From NCBI RefSeq assembly GCF_005405545.1, contig NZ_BJEG01000001.1, positions 248,001 to 312,000 on the forward strand: 64,000 nt of DNA, in the 5' to 3' direction. The notes beneath the pieces are model-generated. The model made no database searches. It worked only from the letters and a program-made list of their open reading frames with translations, and was not told where the DNA came from. Made by a program: the position numbers and the translations under genes. Numbering within the stretch: position 1 is the first letter of the stretch; every line of letters starts with the position of its first letter. Positions 18,963-31,582 of the stretch are shown one piece after another. Source of the DNA: Weissella hellenica (GTDB lineage Bacteria; Bacillota; Bacilli; Lactobacillales; Lactobacillaceae).

Positions 18963-19037
18963 ATGATTGAATTACCTTCCAAAAGGGGTAATATAGGGGG
19001 GAAAGTTAAACGGTTCTTTTTAAAGCAAACCGCTTGA
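18963..19037 (+). CDS. Possible 24-residue leader ORF before atpB
   Basis: ATG at 18963 preceded by AGGGAG with 6-base spacing, encoding a basic peptide MIELPSKRGNIGGKVKRFF ending LKQTA, then TGA 35 bases before atpB. I do not recognise it. It occupies the place of atpI in other firmicute operons and could be a leader peptide, a remnant of atpI or chance. No other atpI-like frame is seen. Confidence 0.35.
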   Translation: MIELPSKRGNIGGKVKRFFLKQTA

Positions 19038-19071
19038 TATTATTTTGATGGAAGAAAAGAGGTGAATTTCA

Positions 19072-19782
19072 TTGGAGAAAACCGCGACCTTTAGCATTGC
19101 GGGGTTGACGTTTGATTGGAGCGTGGTTATTTCAACAATAGTTTCAATGACGATAGTTTTTTTACTAGCATTATGGGCTTCACGGAAATTGGTTATGAAA
19201 CCAGCCGGGAAGAGTAAGCAAAATATGTTAGAGTGGGTCATTGATTTTACTAATAACATTGTTGATGGATCATTACCTAATAAGACTGGTAACAATTTAA
19301 AGTTTTTTATATTTTCCATGTTTTTGTTCATCTTTGTTGGGAACCAATTAGGTGTTGCCTTTACAGTCAAAGTAGATGGTAATACATTTTTGAACTCACC
19401 AACAGCAAATCCATTAGTGACAATGGGATTAGCATTAGTTGCGATTTCTATTGCCCACTTCTTGGGAGTTGAAAAACAAGGATTTAAGAAATACTTCAAG
19501 TCGGTATATTTGTCACCATTTAGTGTCTTGTTCCCCTTAAATCTTATTGAACAATTTACGAGTTTCTTAACATTAGGACTTCGTCTGTTCGGTAATATTT
19601 TTGCTGGTGAAATGGTCTTGTCTCTATTGTGGCAGTTGGCACAGTCTGCTGGTGCATTATCATTTGTCCCAGCGTTTGTGCTCGCGATTCTATGGCAAGG
19701 ATTTTCATTGTTTATTGGGGCTATTCAAGCGTTTGTCTTCGTCACTTTGACGACTGTCTATGTTTCGGAAAAGACAGAGTAA
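19072..19782 (+). CDS. atpB: F1F0 ATP synthase subunit a
   Basis: Membrane subunit forming the proton half-channels against the c-ring. The protein is 236 residues with five to six hydrophobic helices; the essential arginine is Arg171 in LGLRLFGNIFAGE, and the last helix has the QAFVFVTLTTVYVSE ending typical of subunit a. The start is a TTG at 19072, chosen because AGAGGTG lies 7 bases upstream and no ATG is suitably placed. First confident gene of atpBEFHAGDC. In homofermentative or heterofermentative lactic acid bacteria this enzyme mainly pumps protons out at the cost of ATP for acid tolerance. Confidence 0.95.
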   Translation: MEKTATFSIAGLTFDWSVVISTIVSMTIVFLLALWASRKLVMKPAGKSKQNMLEWVIDFTNNIVDGSLPNKTGNNLKFFIFSMFLFIFVGNQLGVAFTVKVDGNTFLNSPTANPLVTMGLALVAISIAHFLGVEKQGFKKYFKSVYLSPFSVLFPLNLIEQFTSFLTLGLRLFGNIFAGEMVLSLLWQLAQSAGALSFVPAFVLAILWQGFSLFIGAIQAFVFVTLTTVYVSEKTE

Positions 19783-19799
19783 CTATAGTAACTGTTTAA

Positions 19800-20039
<240 letters not shown>

Positions 20040-20064
20040 TCGAAACGCGGAGGCCAACTAAATT

Positions 20065-20580
20065 ATGTTTAATCAAATTGTTCTAGCAGGTGCTAGCGAA
20101 GGGTTGGCTTTGGGTAATATGTTGTTTGTGCTAGTGGCATTCCTAGTATTAATGCTTCTATTGAAGAAGTATGCTTGGGGTCCAGTAGTAAAAATGATGG
20201 AAAAACGTGCGGAGAAAGTTGCTCACGATTTGGATACTGCAGAAGATGCACGTCAAAAAGCCGAAGAAATGGCTGCAAAACGTTCAGAGCAGTTGCAATC
20301 AGCACGTACTGAAGCTAATGGCATTGTTTCTGATGCAAAAGCCGCAGCAGGTAAGCAACGTGATCAAATCGTTGCTGACGCTCATGCAGATGCCCAAGCG
20401 ACAAAAGAACAAGCTAGTGCACAAATTGCACAAGAACGTTCAGAAGCAATGGCTGACGTTAAGAGTGAAGTTGCTGAACTTTCAGTAACCATCGCACAAA
20501 AGATTATCCAAAAAGAACTAAAGTTAGATGATCAAAAAGCGCTTATTGACGCTTACATTGAAGGGTTAGGGAACAAGTAA
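20065..20580 (+). CDS. atpF: F1F0 ATP synthase subunit b
   Basis: Peripheral stalk subunit, 171 residues: one N-terminal membrane helix (about 16-35, GNMLFVLVAFLVLMLLL) followed by a long charged coiled coil rich in Ala, Glu, Lys and Gln, which dimerises and binds delta. CGGAGG precedes the ATG. The stop codon overlaps the atpH start by one base (TAATG), indicating coupling. Confidence 0.96.
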   Translation: MFNQIVLAGASEGLALGNMLFVLVAFLVLMLLLKKYAWGPVVKMMEKRAEKVAHDLDTAEDARQKAEEMAAKRSEQLQSARTEANGIVSDAKAAAGKQRDQIVADAHADAQATKEQASAQIAQERSEAMADVKSEVAELSVTIAQKIIQKELKLDDQKALIDAYIEGLGNK

Positions 20581-21122
20581 TGGCATTAGATAAAGCAACG
20601 ATTGCTAAGCGGTATGCCGTTGCTTTGTTCGAATTAACCCATGATCAAGGTACTGATGAAACGACAATGGCTGAACTATCAGCTATTCGTGAGGTGTTGG
20701 TACAAAATCCAGAATTTACAAAGGCATTGTTGTCATTGCGTATTAATGAGGATACGAAACGTCAAATGTTAGCAACCTTATCAGAAGATGCGAGTCAAGT
20801 GGTGAAAAACTTGATTGAAATGACATTTGACTATCGACGTATTCAATATTTACCAGCTATTATTACCAAGTATGAAGAGCTTGTTAATAAAGCAGCAGGA
20901 ATTGTTAATGCCATCGTACAAACAGCGGTACCGTTAAGTGATGAACAAGTTCTACGATTAAAAGAGAAACTTGTTGATCGTTTTCAGGCTAGCGAAGTGC
21001 GTTTAACGCAAATCGTGGATGAAAACATACTTGGTGGTGTTATCGTGAAAGCAAATGACCAAATTTTGGATGGATCATTAGCAACTAAATTAGCTGCTAT
21101 TCGTCAGAGTATCATTCGCTAG
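20580..21122 (+). CDS. atpH: F1F0 ATP synthase subunit delta
   Basis: Connects the b-subunit stalk to the top of the alpha/beta hexamer. The 180-residue protein starts AKRYAVALFELTHDQG, the usual N-terminal motif of OSCP/delta, and has the C-terminal VDENILGGVIVKANDQILDGSLATKL-type ending seen across the family. The ribosome site TTAGGGAA lies within the end of atpF. Confidence 0.95.
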   Translation: MALDKATIAKRYAVALFELTHDQGTDETTMAELSAIREVLVQNPEFTKALLSLRINEDTKRQMLATLSEDASQVVKNLIEMTFDYRRIQYLPAIITKYEELVNKAAGIVNAIVQTAVPLSDEQVLRLKEKLVDRFQASEVRLTQIVDENILGGVIVKANDQILDGSLATKLAAIRQSIIR

Positions 21123-21158
21123 TAATCGAAATTGAAATTGATGTTGTGTGATGAATAG

Positions 21159-22700
<1,542 letters not shown>

Positions 22701-22717
22701 TAAAGGAGGGGCGATAA

Positions 22718-23599
22718 ATGGCAGCTTCTTTACAAGATATTCAACGCCGCATTGCCTCAACAAAAAAGACGCGTCAGATTACTAGTGCCATGCAGATGGT
22801 ATCAACTGCTAAGTTAAGCCAAATTCAACGTCATGGTGGTTCATATACGGTGTATGCTGAAGCCTTACACGATGTTGTAGCCCACTTGGCAACTGCACAC
22901 ATTAATAATGTTTCAGGAACATTGCTTGAACATCGTGATGTTGAAAAAGTAGGTTTTTTGGTCCTATCTTCTGATCGTGGCTTAGTTGGTGGTTATAATT
23001 CAACCCTGTTAAAGGAGATAATGGCGCAAATTACCAAACGTCAATTAACAACAGACCAAGTTGTTATTTTAGCAGTTGGTGGTAATGGAGCTGATTTCTT
23101 TAAAAAACGTGGTTTTGACGTTTCATACGAGTATCGTGGTGTTTCTGATGTGCCAACCTTTAATGAGGTTCGTGAAATCGTGACAACTGTGACAACGATG
23201 TATGATAATGAAGTCTTTGATGAACTCATGGTTGGTTATCAGCATTATGTTAGTCGTATTTCTAATGAAGTTCACTTAGAAAAAATGCTACCTGTCTCAA
23301 CAGATGATCTAGCAGAATCTAGAGATGATACTAAGTTAACGGCTGATTATGAGATGGAACCATCGTCTGAACAAATTTTGGGTGTGGTATTACCACAGTA
23401 TGCTGAAAGTTTAGTCTATGGTGCTATTCTGGACGCGAAGACTGCAGAACATGCTGCATCAGCTAATGCGATGTCTTCAGCGACTGATAATGCCAAAGAT
23501 ATTATTGATTCACTTGGTTTACAATATAACCGGGCGCGTCAGAGTGCAATTACGACGGAAATTACAGAAATTACTGGTGGTATGGCCGCTTTGAATTAA
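22718..23599 (+). CDS. atpG: F1F0 ATP synthase subunit gamma
   Basis: Central rotor shaft of F1, 293 residues. N- and C-terminal helices form the coiled coil: N-terminal [20 protein letters not shown] and C-terminal [18 protein letters not shown], both hallmark segments, with the Rossmann-like domain between ([14 protein letters not shown]). AAAGGAGGGG lies 7 bases before the ATG. Confidence 0.97.
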   Translation: MAASLQDIQRRIASTKKTRQITSAMQMVSTAKLSQIQRHGGSYTVYAEALHDVVAHLATAHINNVSGTLLEHRDVEKVGFLVLSSDRGLVGGYNSTLLKEIMAQITKRQLTTDQVVILAVGGNGADFFKKRGFDVSYEYRGVSDVPTFNEVREIVTTVTTMYDNEVFDELMVGYQHYVSRISNEVHLEKMLPVSTDDLAESRDDTKLTADYEMEPSSEQILGVVLPQYAESLVYGAILDAKTAEHAASANAMSSATDNAKDIIDSLGLQYNRARQSAITTEITEITGGMAALN

Positions 23600-23621
23600 A
23601 AGTTGTTTGCATCAGATTTAA

Positions 23622-25046
<1,425 letters not shown>

Positions 25047-25063
25047 GCAAAGGGGGCGGTGCA

Positions 25064-25480
25064 ATGAGTGAACACACCCTACATGTTAAGGTGGTTACGC
25101 CAAATGGTGTTGTGTTTGAGCATGAGGCTGCATCGTTAGTGGTATTGGATACAACTAATGGTGAAGAAGGTATTATGGCACAACATGCACCTATTATTTC
25201 AGCGTTGCAAATTAGTGAACTTAAAGTGATTGATGAGGCAGCGGATTCAGAGGAAATCATCACGATTAGTGGTGGATTTGGTGAATTCTCTAATAATCAA
25301 TTAACGATTGTTTCTGATAGTGCAGAACGTGCTAAAGACATCGATGTTGAACGAGCAAAGAAAGCTAAAGAACGTGCTGAGAAGCATATAGCTGCTAGTG
25401 AAACTGATGATATGGTTCGTGCCCAAACGGCTTTATTACGTGCGGCTAATCGTATTCATGCCGTTACTGGTAATAAGTAA
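25064..25480 (+). CDS. atpC: F1F0 ATP synthase subunit epsilon
   Basis: Regulatory subunit of the rotor, 138 residues: N-terminal ten-stranded barrel (LHVKVVTPNGVVFE, TTNGEEGIMAQHAPIIS, ISGGFGEFSNNQLTIVSDSAE) followed by a two-helix C-terminal domain (DVERAKKAKERAEKHI). Last gene of the operon; a hairpin follows within 10 bases. Confidence 0.96.
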   Translation: MSEHTLHVKVVTPNGVVFEHEAASLVVLDTTNGEEGIMAQHAPIISALQISELKVIDEAADSEEIITISGGFGEFSNNQLTIVSDSAERAKDIDVERAKKAKERAEKHIAASETDDMVRAQTALLRAANRIHAVTGNK

Positions 25481-25486
25481 TACATT

Positions 25487-25523
25487 AAAGGCCATCAAAT
25501 TCGAACAGAATTTGGTGGCCTTT
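25487..25523 (+). terminator. Hairpin terminator of the atp operon
   Basis: AAAGGCCATCAAATTC pairs with GAATTTGGTGGCCTTT over 16 positions with two wobbles. The T tract after it is weak (only TTT), so termination may be partial. Confidence 0.65.
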
Positions 25524-25619
25524 AGTGTATTTTTATATCTTATAAAACTTGATGTGTTAGATACCGTAAAATTTGATAGAATAGAACTTAGTATTGATTA
25601 AAGAAAGTAGGACAACAGG

Positions 25620-26273
25620 ATGATCGTATTATCAGGAACTATTGGTGCCGGAAAGACCAGTTTAACAACGATGCTTGCAGAACATTTAGGAAGTGAAGCA
25701 TTATACGAATCCGTTGATGATAATCCGATTTTGCCATTGTTTTACGAGGACCCAAAGCGTTACGGTTTCTTGTTACAAAATTATTTTTTAAACAAGCGGC
25801 TGGATAACATCAAAGATGCACAAGGTAGCCAATTAAATGTTATTGATCGATCTATCTTTGAAGATTTGTTGTTATTTAAGCTAAATGCTGATTTAGATAG
25901 AGCAACCCAAACTGAAGTGCAAATTTATGGTGACTTGTTAAATAATATAATGGAACAAGTTGATTTTTCAGATGATGCTATTGTTAAAACACCTGATTTA
26001 TTGATTTATATCCATGTTAGTTTTGATACAATGTTAGAGCGTATTAAAAAGCGTGGCCGTGAATATGAACAAATTGCGAATGATCCATCATTATATAATT
26101 ACTACAAAAGTTTAAATGAACGGTATGTGGCTTGGTTTGAATCCTACGATCGTTCACCAAAATTGAGTATTGATGGTGACCGTTTTGACTTTGTAACGGA
26201 TGATGAGGCGGCTAAGCAAGTATTAGCAATAATTGATGATAAAATTAAAACGCTAGATTTGAAAAATAATTAG
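25620..26273 (+). CDS. Deoxynucleoside kinase (deoxyadenosine/deoxyguanosine kinase type)
   Basis: Phosphorylates deoxynucleosides for salvage. The 217-residue protein has the P-loop GTIGAGKT (6-13), the [13 protein letters not shown] substrate block, the DRSIFED motif with the ERS/DRS arginine, and a lid KKRGREYEQ. This is the dNK family found in lactobacilli, where paired enzymes act on dA/dG/dC; exact specificity cannot be read from sequence. GTAGGACAACAGG precedes the ATG. It lies 10 bases before serS and may be co-transcribed with it. Confidence 0.88.
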   Translation: MIVLSGTIGAGKTSLTTMLAEHLGSEALYESVDDNPILPLFYEDPKRYGFLLQNYFLNKRLDNIKDAQGSQLNVIDRSIFEDLLLFKLNADLDRATQTEVQIYGDLLNNIMEQVDFSDDAIVKTPDLLIYIHVSFDTMLERIKKRGREYEQIANDPSLYNYYKSLNERYVAWFESYDRSPKLSIDGDRFDFVTDDEAAKQVLAIIDDKIKTLDLKNN

Positions 26274-26283
26274 GAGAATTATT

Positions 26284-27567
26284 ATGCTAGATATGAAAAT
26301 AATTCGTCAAGAGACGGAACAAGTAAAAGAACGTTTAGCAACTCGTGGGGTTGATCCTAAAGAAGTTGACGCACTAGTGGCTGACGATGCTAAACGTCGT
26401 GAATTGTTAGTACAAACTGAAGAATTAAAGGCCCGTCGTAATACAGTATCAGATCAAATTGGCCTAAAGAAACGTCAAAAAGAGGATGCTAGTGACGTCA
26501 TTGCTGAAATGCAAAAGGTTTCAGCAACGATTAAGTCATTAGATGAACAAGTGGTAAACTTGGACGAACAAATTAAAAATCGTGCCTTGCATTTTCCTAA
26601 TTTGCCAAATGATACAATTCCTGTTGGTGCTGATGAAGATGCTAATCGCGAAGAACGTCAATGGGGCGAGATCCCAACTTTTGACTTTGCACCAAAAGCT
26701 CATTTTGAAATTGGTGAAAATTTGGGTATTTTAGACTTTGAACGTGGAGCGAAGGTTTCGGGTGCCCGTTTTGTCTACTACGTTGGTCAAGGGGCTCGTT
26801 TGGAACGTGCTGTTTATAACTTTATGTTGGATGAACACCAAAAAGAAGGTTATAAAGAAATGATTACCCCATACATTGTTAAGAATGAGGCAATGTATGG
26901 AACTGGTCAGTATCCAAAGTTTATGGACGACGCATACCGGGTTGGTACTAATGATGATATGACATTAATTCCAACGGCTGAAGTGCCATTGACAAATTAT
27001 TTCCGTGAGGAAGTGATTGATGATGCCAAGCTACCATATAGTGTGACAGCATTGTCACCAGCTTTTCGTCAAGAAGCTGGCTCAGCTGGTCGTGATACAC
27101 GTGGTTTGATTCGGATGCACCAATTTAACAAGGTTGAAATGGTTAAGTTTACAAAGCCTGAAGATTCATACCAAGCTTTGGAGGATATGACGCTTAATGC
27201 TGAAACTTTGTTGCAAAAATTAGACTTGCCTTATCATGTGATTACATTATCAACAGGAGACATGGGATTCTCTGCTGCTAAAACATATGATGTGGAAGTT
27301 TGGATGCCGCAACAAAATATTTACCGTGAAATTTCATCTATCTCAAATACAGAAGCTTTCCAAGCTCGTCGTGCACGCATTCAATATCGTGATGAGAATG
27401 GTAAGTTACAATTTGTTCATACTTTGAATGGTTCTGGATTGGCAGTTGGACGTACTGTTGCAGCTATTTTGGAAAATTATCAAAATGCAGACGGAACGGT
27501 TACAATTCCAGAAATTTTACGCCCTTATTTTGGTGCTGATAAAATTGTTCCAGAAGACACAATTTAA
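26284..27567 (+). CDS. serS: Seryl-tRNA synthetase
   Basis: Charges tRNA-Ser. The 427-residue class II synthetase has an N-terminal tRNA-binding coiled coil (about 25-105), motif 2 [24 protein letters not shown]-type sequence ([14 protein letters not shown] visible around 260-275) and motif 3 [18 protein letters not shown] near the C-terminus. TTAGGAG precedes the ATG. A terminator follows. Confidence 0.97.
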   Translation: MLDMKIIRQETEQVKERLATRGVDPKEVDALVADDAKRRELLVQTEELKARRNTVSDQIGLKKRQKEDASDVIAEMQKVSATIKSLDEQVVNLDEQIKNRALHFPNLPNDTIPVGADEDANREERQWGEIPTFDFAPKAHFEIGENLGILDFERGAKVSGARFVYYVGQGARLERAVYNFMLDEHQKEGYKEMITPYIVKNEAMYGTGQYPKFMDDAYRVGTNDDMTLIPTAEVPLTNYFREEVIDDAKLPYSVTALSPAFRQEAGSAGRDTRGLIRMHQFNKVEMVKFTKPEDSYQALEDMTLNAETLLQKLDLPYHVITLSTGDMGFSAAKTYDVEVWMPQQNIYREISSISNTEAFQARRARIQYRDENGKLQFVHTLNGSGLAVGRTVAAILENYQNADGTVTIPEILRPYFGADKIVPEDTI

Positions 27568-27579
27568 AAAATGAGAACT

Positions 27580-27616
27580 AAAGACTAGCATGAAGTAATT
27601 CGTGTCAGTCTTTTTT
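27580..27616 (+). terminator. Terminator after serS
   Basis: AAAGACT-GCATGAA / TTCGTGT-AGTCTT stem with one mismatch and a GTAA loop, then six T. Confidence 0.8.
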
Positions 27617-27755
27617 GCTTTATTGGATGATGAAATAAAAAATATTAAAAAAGTAATTGCAAAAATATGCAAAAGCTAGTAATATATATCGAGTGGTAAA
27701 GAGCTGATAATTGTTATGTAATTTGAGGCACGCGTTAATTAATTTAAATAAAGTA

Positions 27756-27784
27756 TTGACACTTATTTGATAATTAGCTATACT
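27756..27784 (+). promoter_or_regulatory. Promoter of the Leu-Thr-Gly-Arg tRNA cluster
   Basis: Consensus -35 TTGACA (27756-27761) and -10 TATACT (27779-27784) with 17-bp spacing, 39 bp before tRNA-Leu. This is the strongest promoter match in the window, as expected for stable RNA. Confidence 0.85.
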
Positions 27785-27823
27785 ATAAAAGTTGTCGGAT
27801 GTTATATTCGACTGACGTCTGTT

Positions 27824-27906
27824 GCGGATGTGGCGGAACTGGCAGACGCGCTGGATTTAGGTTCCAGTGCCCCTAGGGCGTGCAGGTTCGATTCCTGTCA
27901 TCCGCA
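27824..27906 (+). tRNA. tRNA-Leu (TAG)
   Basis: 83 nt with acceptor GCGGATG/CATCCGC, anticodon stem CTGGA/TCCAG, loop TTTAGGT with anticodon TAG, a long variable arm (TGCCCCTAGGGCGT) and A discriminator. Confidence 0.96.
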
Positions 27907-27928
27907 TATATCGTTTATCGATACAGAA

Positions 27929-28001
27929 GCCGACTTAGCTCAGCTGGCAGAGCGCTTCACTAGTAATGAAGAGGTCGCTGGTTCGAATCCAGTAGTCGGC
28001 A
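27929..28001 (+). tRNA. tRNA-Thr (AGT)
   Basis: 73 nt; acceptor GCCGACT/AGTCGGC, anticodon stem CTTCA/TGAAG, loop CTAGTAA with anticodon AGT. A at position 34 is found in tRNA-Thr(AGT) of some lactic acid bacteria and could be an inosine substrate for TadA. Confidence 0.95.
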
Positions 28002-28007
28002 TCCCAT

Positions 28008-28080
28008 GCGAATATAGTTCAGCTGGTAGAACGCTACCTTGCCATGGTAGAGGTCGCGGGTCCGAATCCCGTTGTTCGCT
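28008..28080 (+). tRNA. tRNA-Gly (GCC)
   Basis: 73 nt; acceptor GCGAATA/TGTTCGC, anticodon stem CTACC/GGTAG, loop TTGCCAT with anticodon GCC. Confidence 0.95.
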
Positions 28081-28112
28081 TTCTTCCAAATGGGAAGCTT
28101 TAAAATTAATTT

Positions 28113-28186
28113 GCACCTATAGCGCAACTGGATAGAGTGTCTGACTACGAATCAGAAGGTTGAAGGTTCGAATCCTTCTAGGTGCA
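28113..28186 (+). tRNA. tRNA-Arg (ACG)
   Basis: 74 nt; acceptor GCACCTA/TAGGTGC, anticodon stem TCTGA/TCAGA, loop CTACGAA with anticodon ACG, the standard substrate of TadA (encoded at 52161). Confidence 0.96.
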
Positions 28187-28193
28187 TCAATTG

Positions 28194-28225
28194 AAAACCA
28201 TCAAGAGAAATCTTGGTGGTTTTTG
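28194..28225 (+). terminator. Terminator of the tRNA cluster
   Basis: AAAACCATCAAGA / TCTTGGTGGTTTT stem with G-U pairs and a GAAA tetraloop, then T run. Confidence 0.85.
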
Positions 28226-28316
28226 TGTCAACAAATAAACGTGAAACAAACGATACTGAATATTTTAAAAAATGTGGGGTTTTAGTGGCATTGTGTTGCA
28301 ATGCGTTCTATAATTA

Positions 28317-28333
28317 TGTCAATATTGGTCAAA
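28317..28333 (+). promoter_or_regulatory. CtsR operator upstream of ctsR-clpC
   Basis: TGTCAATATTGGTCAAA is a tandem of the CtsR heptad GGTCAAA with 3-base spacing: the right half is perfect, the left half has two changes. It sits just downstream of a -10 TATAAT (28309-28314), so CtsR would block its own operon until heat or protein stress. Confidence 0.75.
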
Positions 28334-28348
28334 GGGGGGGTGTTGGTT

Positions 28349-28825
28349 ATGAATGATTCAAATATGTCTGATAATATTGAGACGTACTTGAAGCAGATTT
28401 TGCAGCAAGCGCATGAAATTGAAATTCGTCGCGTTGAACTTGCCCAACGATTTAATGTTGTCCCATCGCAGATTAATTATGTGATTAAAACCCGTTTTAA
28501 CACGGAAAATGGTTATCTAGTTGAATCAAAACGTGGTGGTGGTGGTTATATTCGGATTGTTAAAATGGCATTACGAAATGAACCGCGTCTTATTGAAGAA
28601 ATAAAACAACAACTCCCAAAGATAGTTAGCTTTAGAACAGCAACATCAGTAGTATCAAGCTTGTGTCGTGAACAAATTTTAACCGTCCACGAAAGTGAAT
28701 TAATTTTGACGTTGTTGTCAAAAGAAACACTAAGTGTCGGTGATGTGACTGTTCAAGGTCAGTTACGAGCAAGGTTATTACAACAATTATTAAGCCGTTT
28801 ACGGTTTGAAAGCGAGCGTAATTAA
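28349..28825 (+). CDS. ctsR: Transcriptional repressor CtsR
   Basis: Winged-helix repressor of clp heat-shock genes; 158 residues. The DNA-binding part contains FNVVPSQINYVIKTRF and the glycine-rich wing ESKRGGGGYIRI, the most conserved CtsR signature; the C-terminal dimer domain follows. The ATG at 28349 is chosen because the AAAGGGGGGG run lies 8 bases before it; an in-frame upstream ATG at 28301 lies inside the promoter. mcsA and mcsB, which in Bacillus relieve CtsR, are absent between ctsR and clpC, as in other lactobacilli. Confidence 0.95.
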   Translation: MNDSNMSDNIETYLKQILQQAHEIEIRRVELAQRFNVVPSQINYVIKTRFNTENGYLVESKRGGGGYIRIVKMALRNEPRLIEEIKQQLPKIVSFRTATSVVSSLCREQILTVHESELILTLLSKETLSVGDVTVQGQLRARLLQQLLSRLRFESERN

Positions 28826-28826
28826 T

Positions 28827-31316
28827 ATGGATAATCAATATACACCAAGTGCAAAAAATGTCTTAGTCGTTGCACAAGAACAAGCAAAATATTTTAAACA
28901 TCAAGCGGTTGGTACCGAACATCTATTGCTTGCGTTAGCGATTGAAAAAGAAGGTATTGCTAGCAAAGTATTGCAAGAATTTGATGTTAGTGATGATGAT
29001 ATTAAAAGCCAAATTGAACAATTTACTGGCTATGGCACGTTGTCTAGAAATGCTAAAAGTGCCTACTTGCCATATTCGCCTAAAGCGTCAGATATGATGC
29101 GCTTAGCCCATGAAAATGCTCAGGAATTACATCAAGATCAAACAGGTACCGAGCACTTGCTTTTGGCACTGTTATTAGATGAAACGATTTTTTCATCGCG
29201 TATTTTAGCTAATCTGAATGTTAGTCCTGCTGAAATGCGGCGTGCAACGTTACGTAAATTGGGTGTTAAAGATATCGCTAAAAAACGTGACCCACGCCGT
29301 AATCGACGCGGGCAGCAACCGGAAACAGAAGGCACGCCAACTTTGGATATGTTGGCGCGTGACCTAACGCAATTAGCACGCGATGATAAAATGGATCCTG
29401 TTGTTGGGCGTGAAGCTGAAGTTAAGCGGGTTATTCAAATTTTGTCACGTCGAACAAAAAACAATCCTGTTTTAATTGGTGAGCCTGGGGTTGGAAAAAC
29501 GGCAATCGCAGAAGGTTTGGCACAACGCATTGTCGCTGGCGATGTTCCTTCAGATATGACCCAAAAGCGGTTGATGATGCTTGATATGGGATCATTAGTT
29601 GCTGGTACGAAATATCGTGGTGAGTTCGAAGATCGTTTGAAAAAAGTGATTGATGAAATTCAACGAGATGGTCAGGTAATTCTCTTTATTGATGAGTTGC
29701 ACACATTGATTGGTGCCGGTGGCGCTGAAGGTGCCATTGATGCTTCGAGTATTTTGAAACCAGCATTGGCTCGTGGTGAATTACAAACAATTGGTGCGAC
29801 AACGTTGGATGAATATCAAAAGTATATTGAGGCTGATGCTGCCTTAGAACGTCGTTTTGCACAGGTTAGTGTTGAAGAACCAACGCAATCAGATGCAATT
29901 GAGATTTTAAAAGGGCTAAAGCCACGTTATGAGCAACATCATCAAGTGTCAATTCCAGATGATGCAATTGTTGAAGCGGTAAAACTATCGGTGCGTTATG
30001 TTACGGATCGCTTCTTACCTGATAAGGCAATTGATATTATGGATGAAGCAGCTGCTAAAGTTCGCATCGATCGTGTAGGGCATCAAACGCCAGTTGCTAA
30101 ACAACAAGAAAAATTACTGGCTTTGCGTCAAAATAAGGATGAAGCGATTGAACAGTTGAACTTTGAATTAGCTGCCGAATATCGTAAAAAAGAGATGCGG
30201 CAAAAGCGTCAAATTGATAAATTGCTAGATAAGCAAAATGAAAATCTAACTAATAATCAATATGATTTGGCGTTGACAGTCCATGATGTTGCCCAAGTAG
30301 TCTCTGAACAAACGGGTGTGCCATTGACACAAATGGAAAAATCAGAACAAGAGCGTTTGATTAATCTAGAAAAGGTATTGCATAATCGCGTGATTGGCCA
30401 AAATGAAGCTGTTTCAGCGATTGCACGTTCTATTCGTCGTGCGCGTTCTGGTTTAAAAGATCCGCAACGACCAATCGGTACTTTCTTGTTCTTGGGACCT
30501 ACTGGAACGGGAAAAACGGAATTAGCAAAAGCTTTGGCTGAAGCGGTCTTTGGCTCAGAAGATAACATGATTCGTGTTGATATGTCAGAGTATCGTGAAG
30601 CATATTCTGCCAGTCGTTTGGTTGGGTCTGCACCGGGTTATGTTGGCTATGAAGAGGGTGGTCAGTTAACAGAGAAGGTCCGCCGTCATCCATATTCAGT
30701 TGTCTTGCTAGATGAGGCTGAAAAGGCACACCCAGATATTTATAACTTAATGTTACAAGTTTTTGATGATGGGTATATGACGGATGCTAAGGGACGTAAA
30801 GTTGATTTTAGAAATACAATCATTATTATGACATCTAATTTAGGTGCAACACGTCTACGTGATGAAAAGTCAGTTGGATTTGGTGCTGTTGATAAGTCAG
30901 CTAATTATGATGCAATGCGTGACACAATCATGAAGACGGTTAAAGAAACATTCCGCCCTGAATTTGTTAATCGTTTGGATGAAATGGTTGTATTCCGTTC
31001 TCTAAATAAGGATGAATTACATCAAATTGTTAAGCTGATGGCTAAATCCGTTTTGCAACGCATTAGCGAGCAAGACTTTAACATTAAAATGACACCTGCA
31101 GCGATGGATGTCGTTGCTAAAGCCGGCTTTGATCCAGAGTTTGGTGCTCGTCCAATTCGACGCGCATTACAATCAAAGGTTGAAGATGCCCTTTCCGAAG
31201 AACTATTACTTGGTAAAGTTACGATTAATGATCAGGTGACGGTTGGTGCTAAAAATGGTGAAATTACGATTAACGTTAAGCCGCTAAAACAAGACACTGC
31301 ATCTGTGTCGGGTTAA
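28827..31316 (+). CDS. clpC: ATP-dependent Clp protease ATPase ClpC
   Basis: AAA+ unfoldase that delivers substrates to ClpP. The 829-residue protein has the double Clp-N repeat (about 1-145), Walker A of D1 GEPGVGKT (from 218), a middle coiled coil (about 405-465) and D2 with GPTGTGKT (from 557), then the C-terminal small domain [10 protein letters not shown]. The ATG at 28827 lies one base after the ctsR stop, so translation is coupled; an earlier in-frame start at 28806 would lie inside ctsR. Controlled by the CtsR operator upstream. Confidence 0.96.
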   Translation: MDNQYTPSAKNVLVVAQEQAKYFKHQAVGTEHLLLALAIEKEGIASKVLQEFDVSDDDIKSQIEQFTGYGTLSRNAKSAYLPYSPKASDMMRLAHENAQELHQDQTGTEHLLLALLLDETIFSSRILANLNVSPAEMRRATLRKLGVKDIAKKRDPRRNRRGQQPETEGTPTLDMLARDLTQLARDDKMDPVVGREAEVKRVIQILSRRTKNNPVLIGEPGVGKTAIAEGLAQRIVAGDVPSDMTQKRLMMLDMGSLVAGTKYRGEFEDRLKKVIDEIQRDGQVILFIDELHTLIGAGGAEGAIDASSILKPALARGELQTIGATTLDEYQKYIEADAALERRFAQVSVEEPTQSDAIEILKGLKPRYEQHHQVSIPDDAIVEAVKLSVRYVTDRFLPDKAIDIMDEAAAKVRIDRVGHQTPVAKQQEKLLALRQNKDEAIEQLNFELAAEYRKKEMRQKRQIDKLLDKQNENLTNNQYDLALTVHDVAQVVSEQTGVPLTQMEKSEQERLINLEKVLHNRVIGQNEAVSAIARSIRRARSGLKDPQRPIGTFLFLGPTGTGKTELAKALAEAVFGSEDNMIRVDMSEYREAYSASRLVGSAPGYVGYEEGGQLTEKVRRHPYSVVLLDEAEKAHPDIYNLMLQVFDDGYMTDAKGRKVDFRNTIIIMTSNLGATRLRDEKSVGFGAVDKSANYDAMRDTIMKTVKETFRPEFVNRLDEMVVFRSLNKDELHQIVKLMAKSVLQRISEQDFNIKMTPAAMDVVAKAGFDPEFGARPIRRALQSKVEDALSEELLLGKVTINDQVTVGAKNGEITINVKPLKQDTASVSG

Positions 31317-31320
31317 ATTA

Positions 31321-31370
31321 AAAAAGTAAGCGTTGACAAGAAGTCTTTTTCTTGCTAATGCTTACTTTTT
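31321..31370 (+). terminator. Terminator after clpC, overlapping the rpoB promoter
   Basis: AAAAAGTAAGC / GCTTACTTTTT outer stem with an inner CAAGAA / TTCTTG stem and terminal T run. The right arm also holds the candidate -35 of the rpoB promoter (31352-31357). Confidence 0.8.
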
Positions 31371-31380
31371 CTTGTATACT
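31352..31380 (+). promoter_or_regulatory. Probable promoter of rpoB
   Basis: -35 TTGCTA (31352-31357) and -10 TATACT (31375-31380), 17-bp spacing. It would give a leader of about 195 nt before the rpoB start. Confidence 0.55.
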
Positions 31381-31451
31381 TAATAATAGTTTAATTGTGT
31401 ATAAAACAATGGTTGACAGGAAATATTGTCCCTGAAAGCCTACATAGCAAC

Positions 31452-31493
31452 GACAAGAGCATTTTCAATTGTGGGGATGCTGTTGTCTTTTTT
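31452..31493 (+). terminator. Intrinsic terminator inside the rpoB leader
   Basis: GACAAGAGCAT / ATGCTGTTGTC (11 positions, one mismatch) followed by six T. It lies between the proposed promoter and rpoB, so it may be an attenuator or the end of a roughly 105-nt small RNA. Confidence 0.7.
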
Positions 31494-31582
31494 GCACTTA
31501 AAAACCGGTATAAAACAGAAATTGTAAACAAACTGTAATAAACTGGATGCACAGTTGGCCAATTCAAAGCGAGGTGGAAAAC

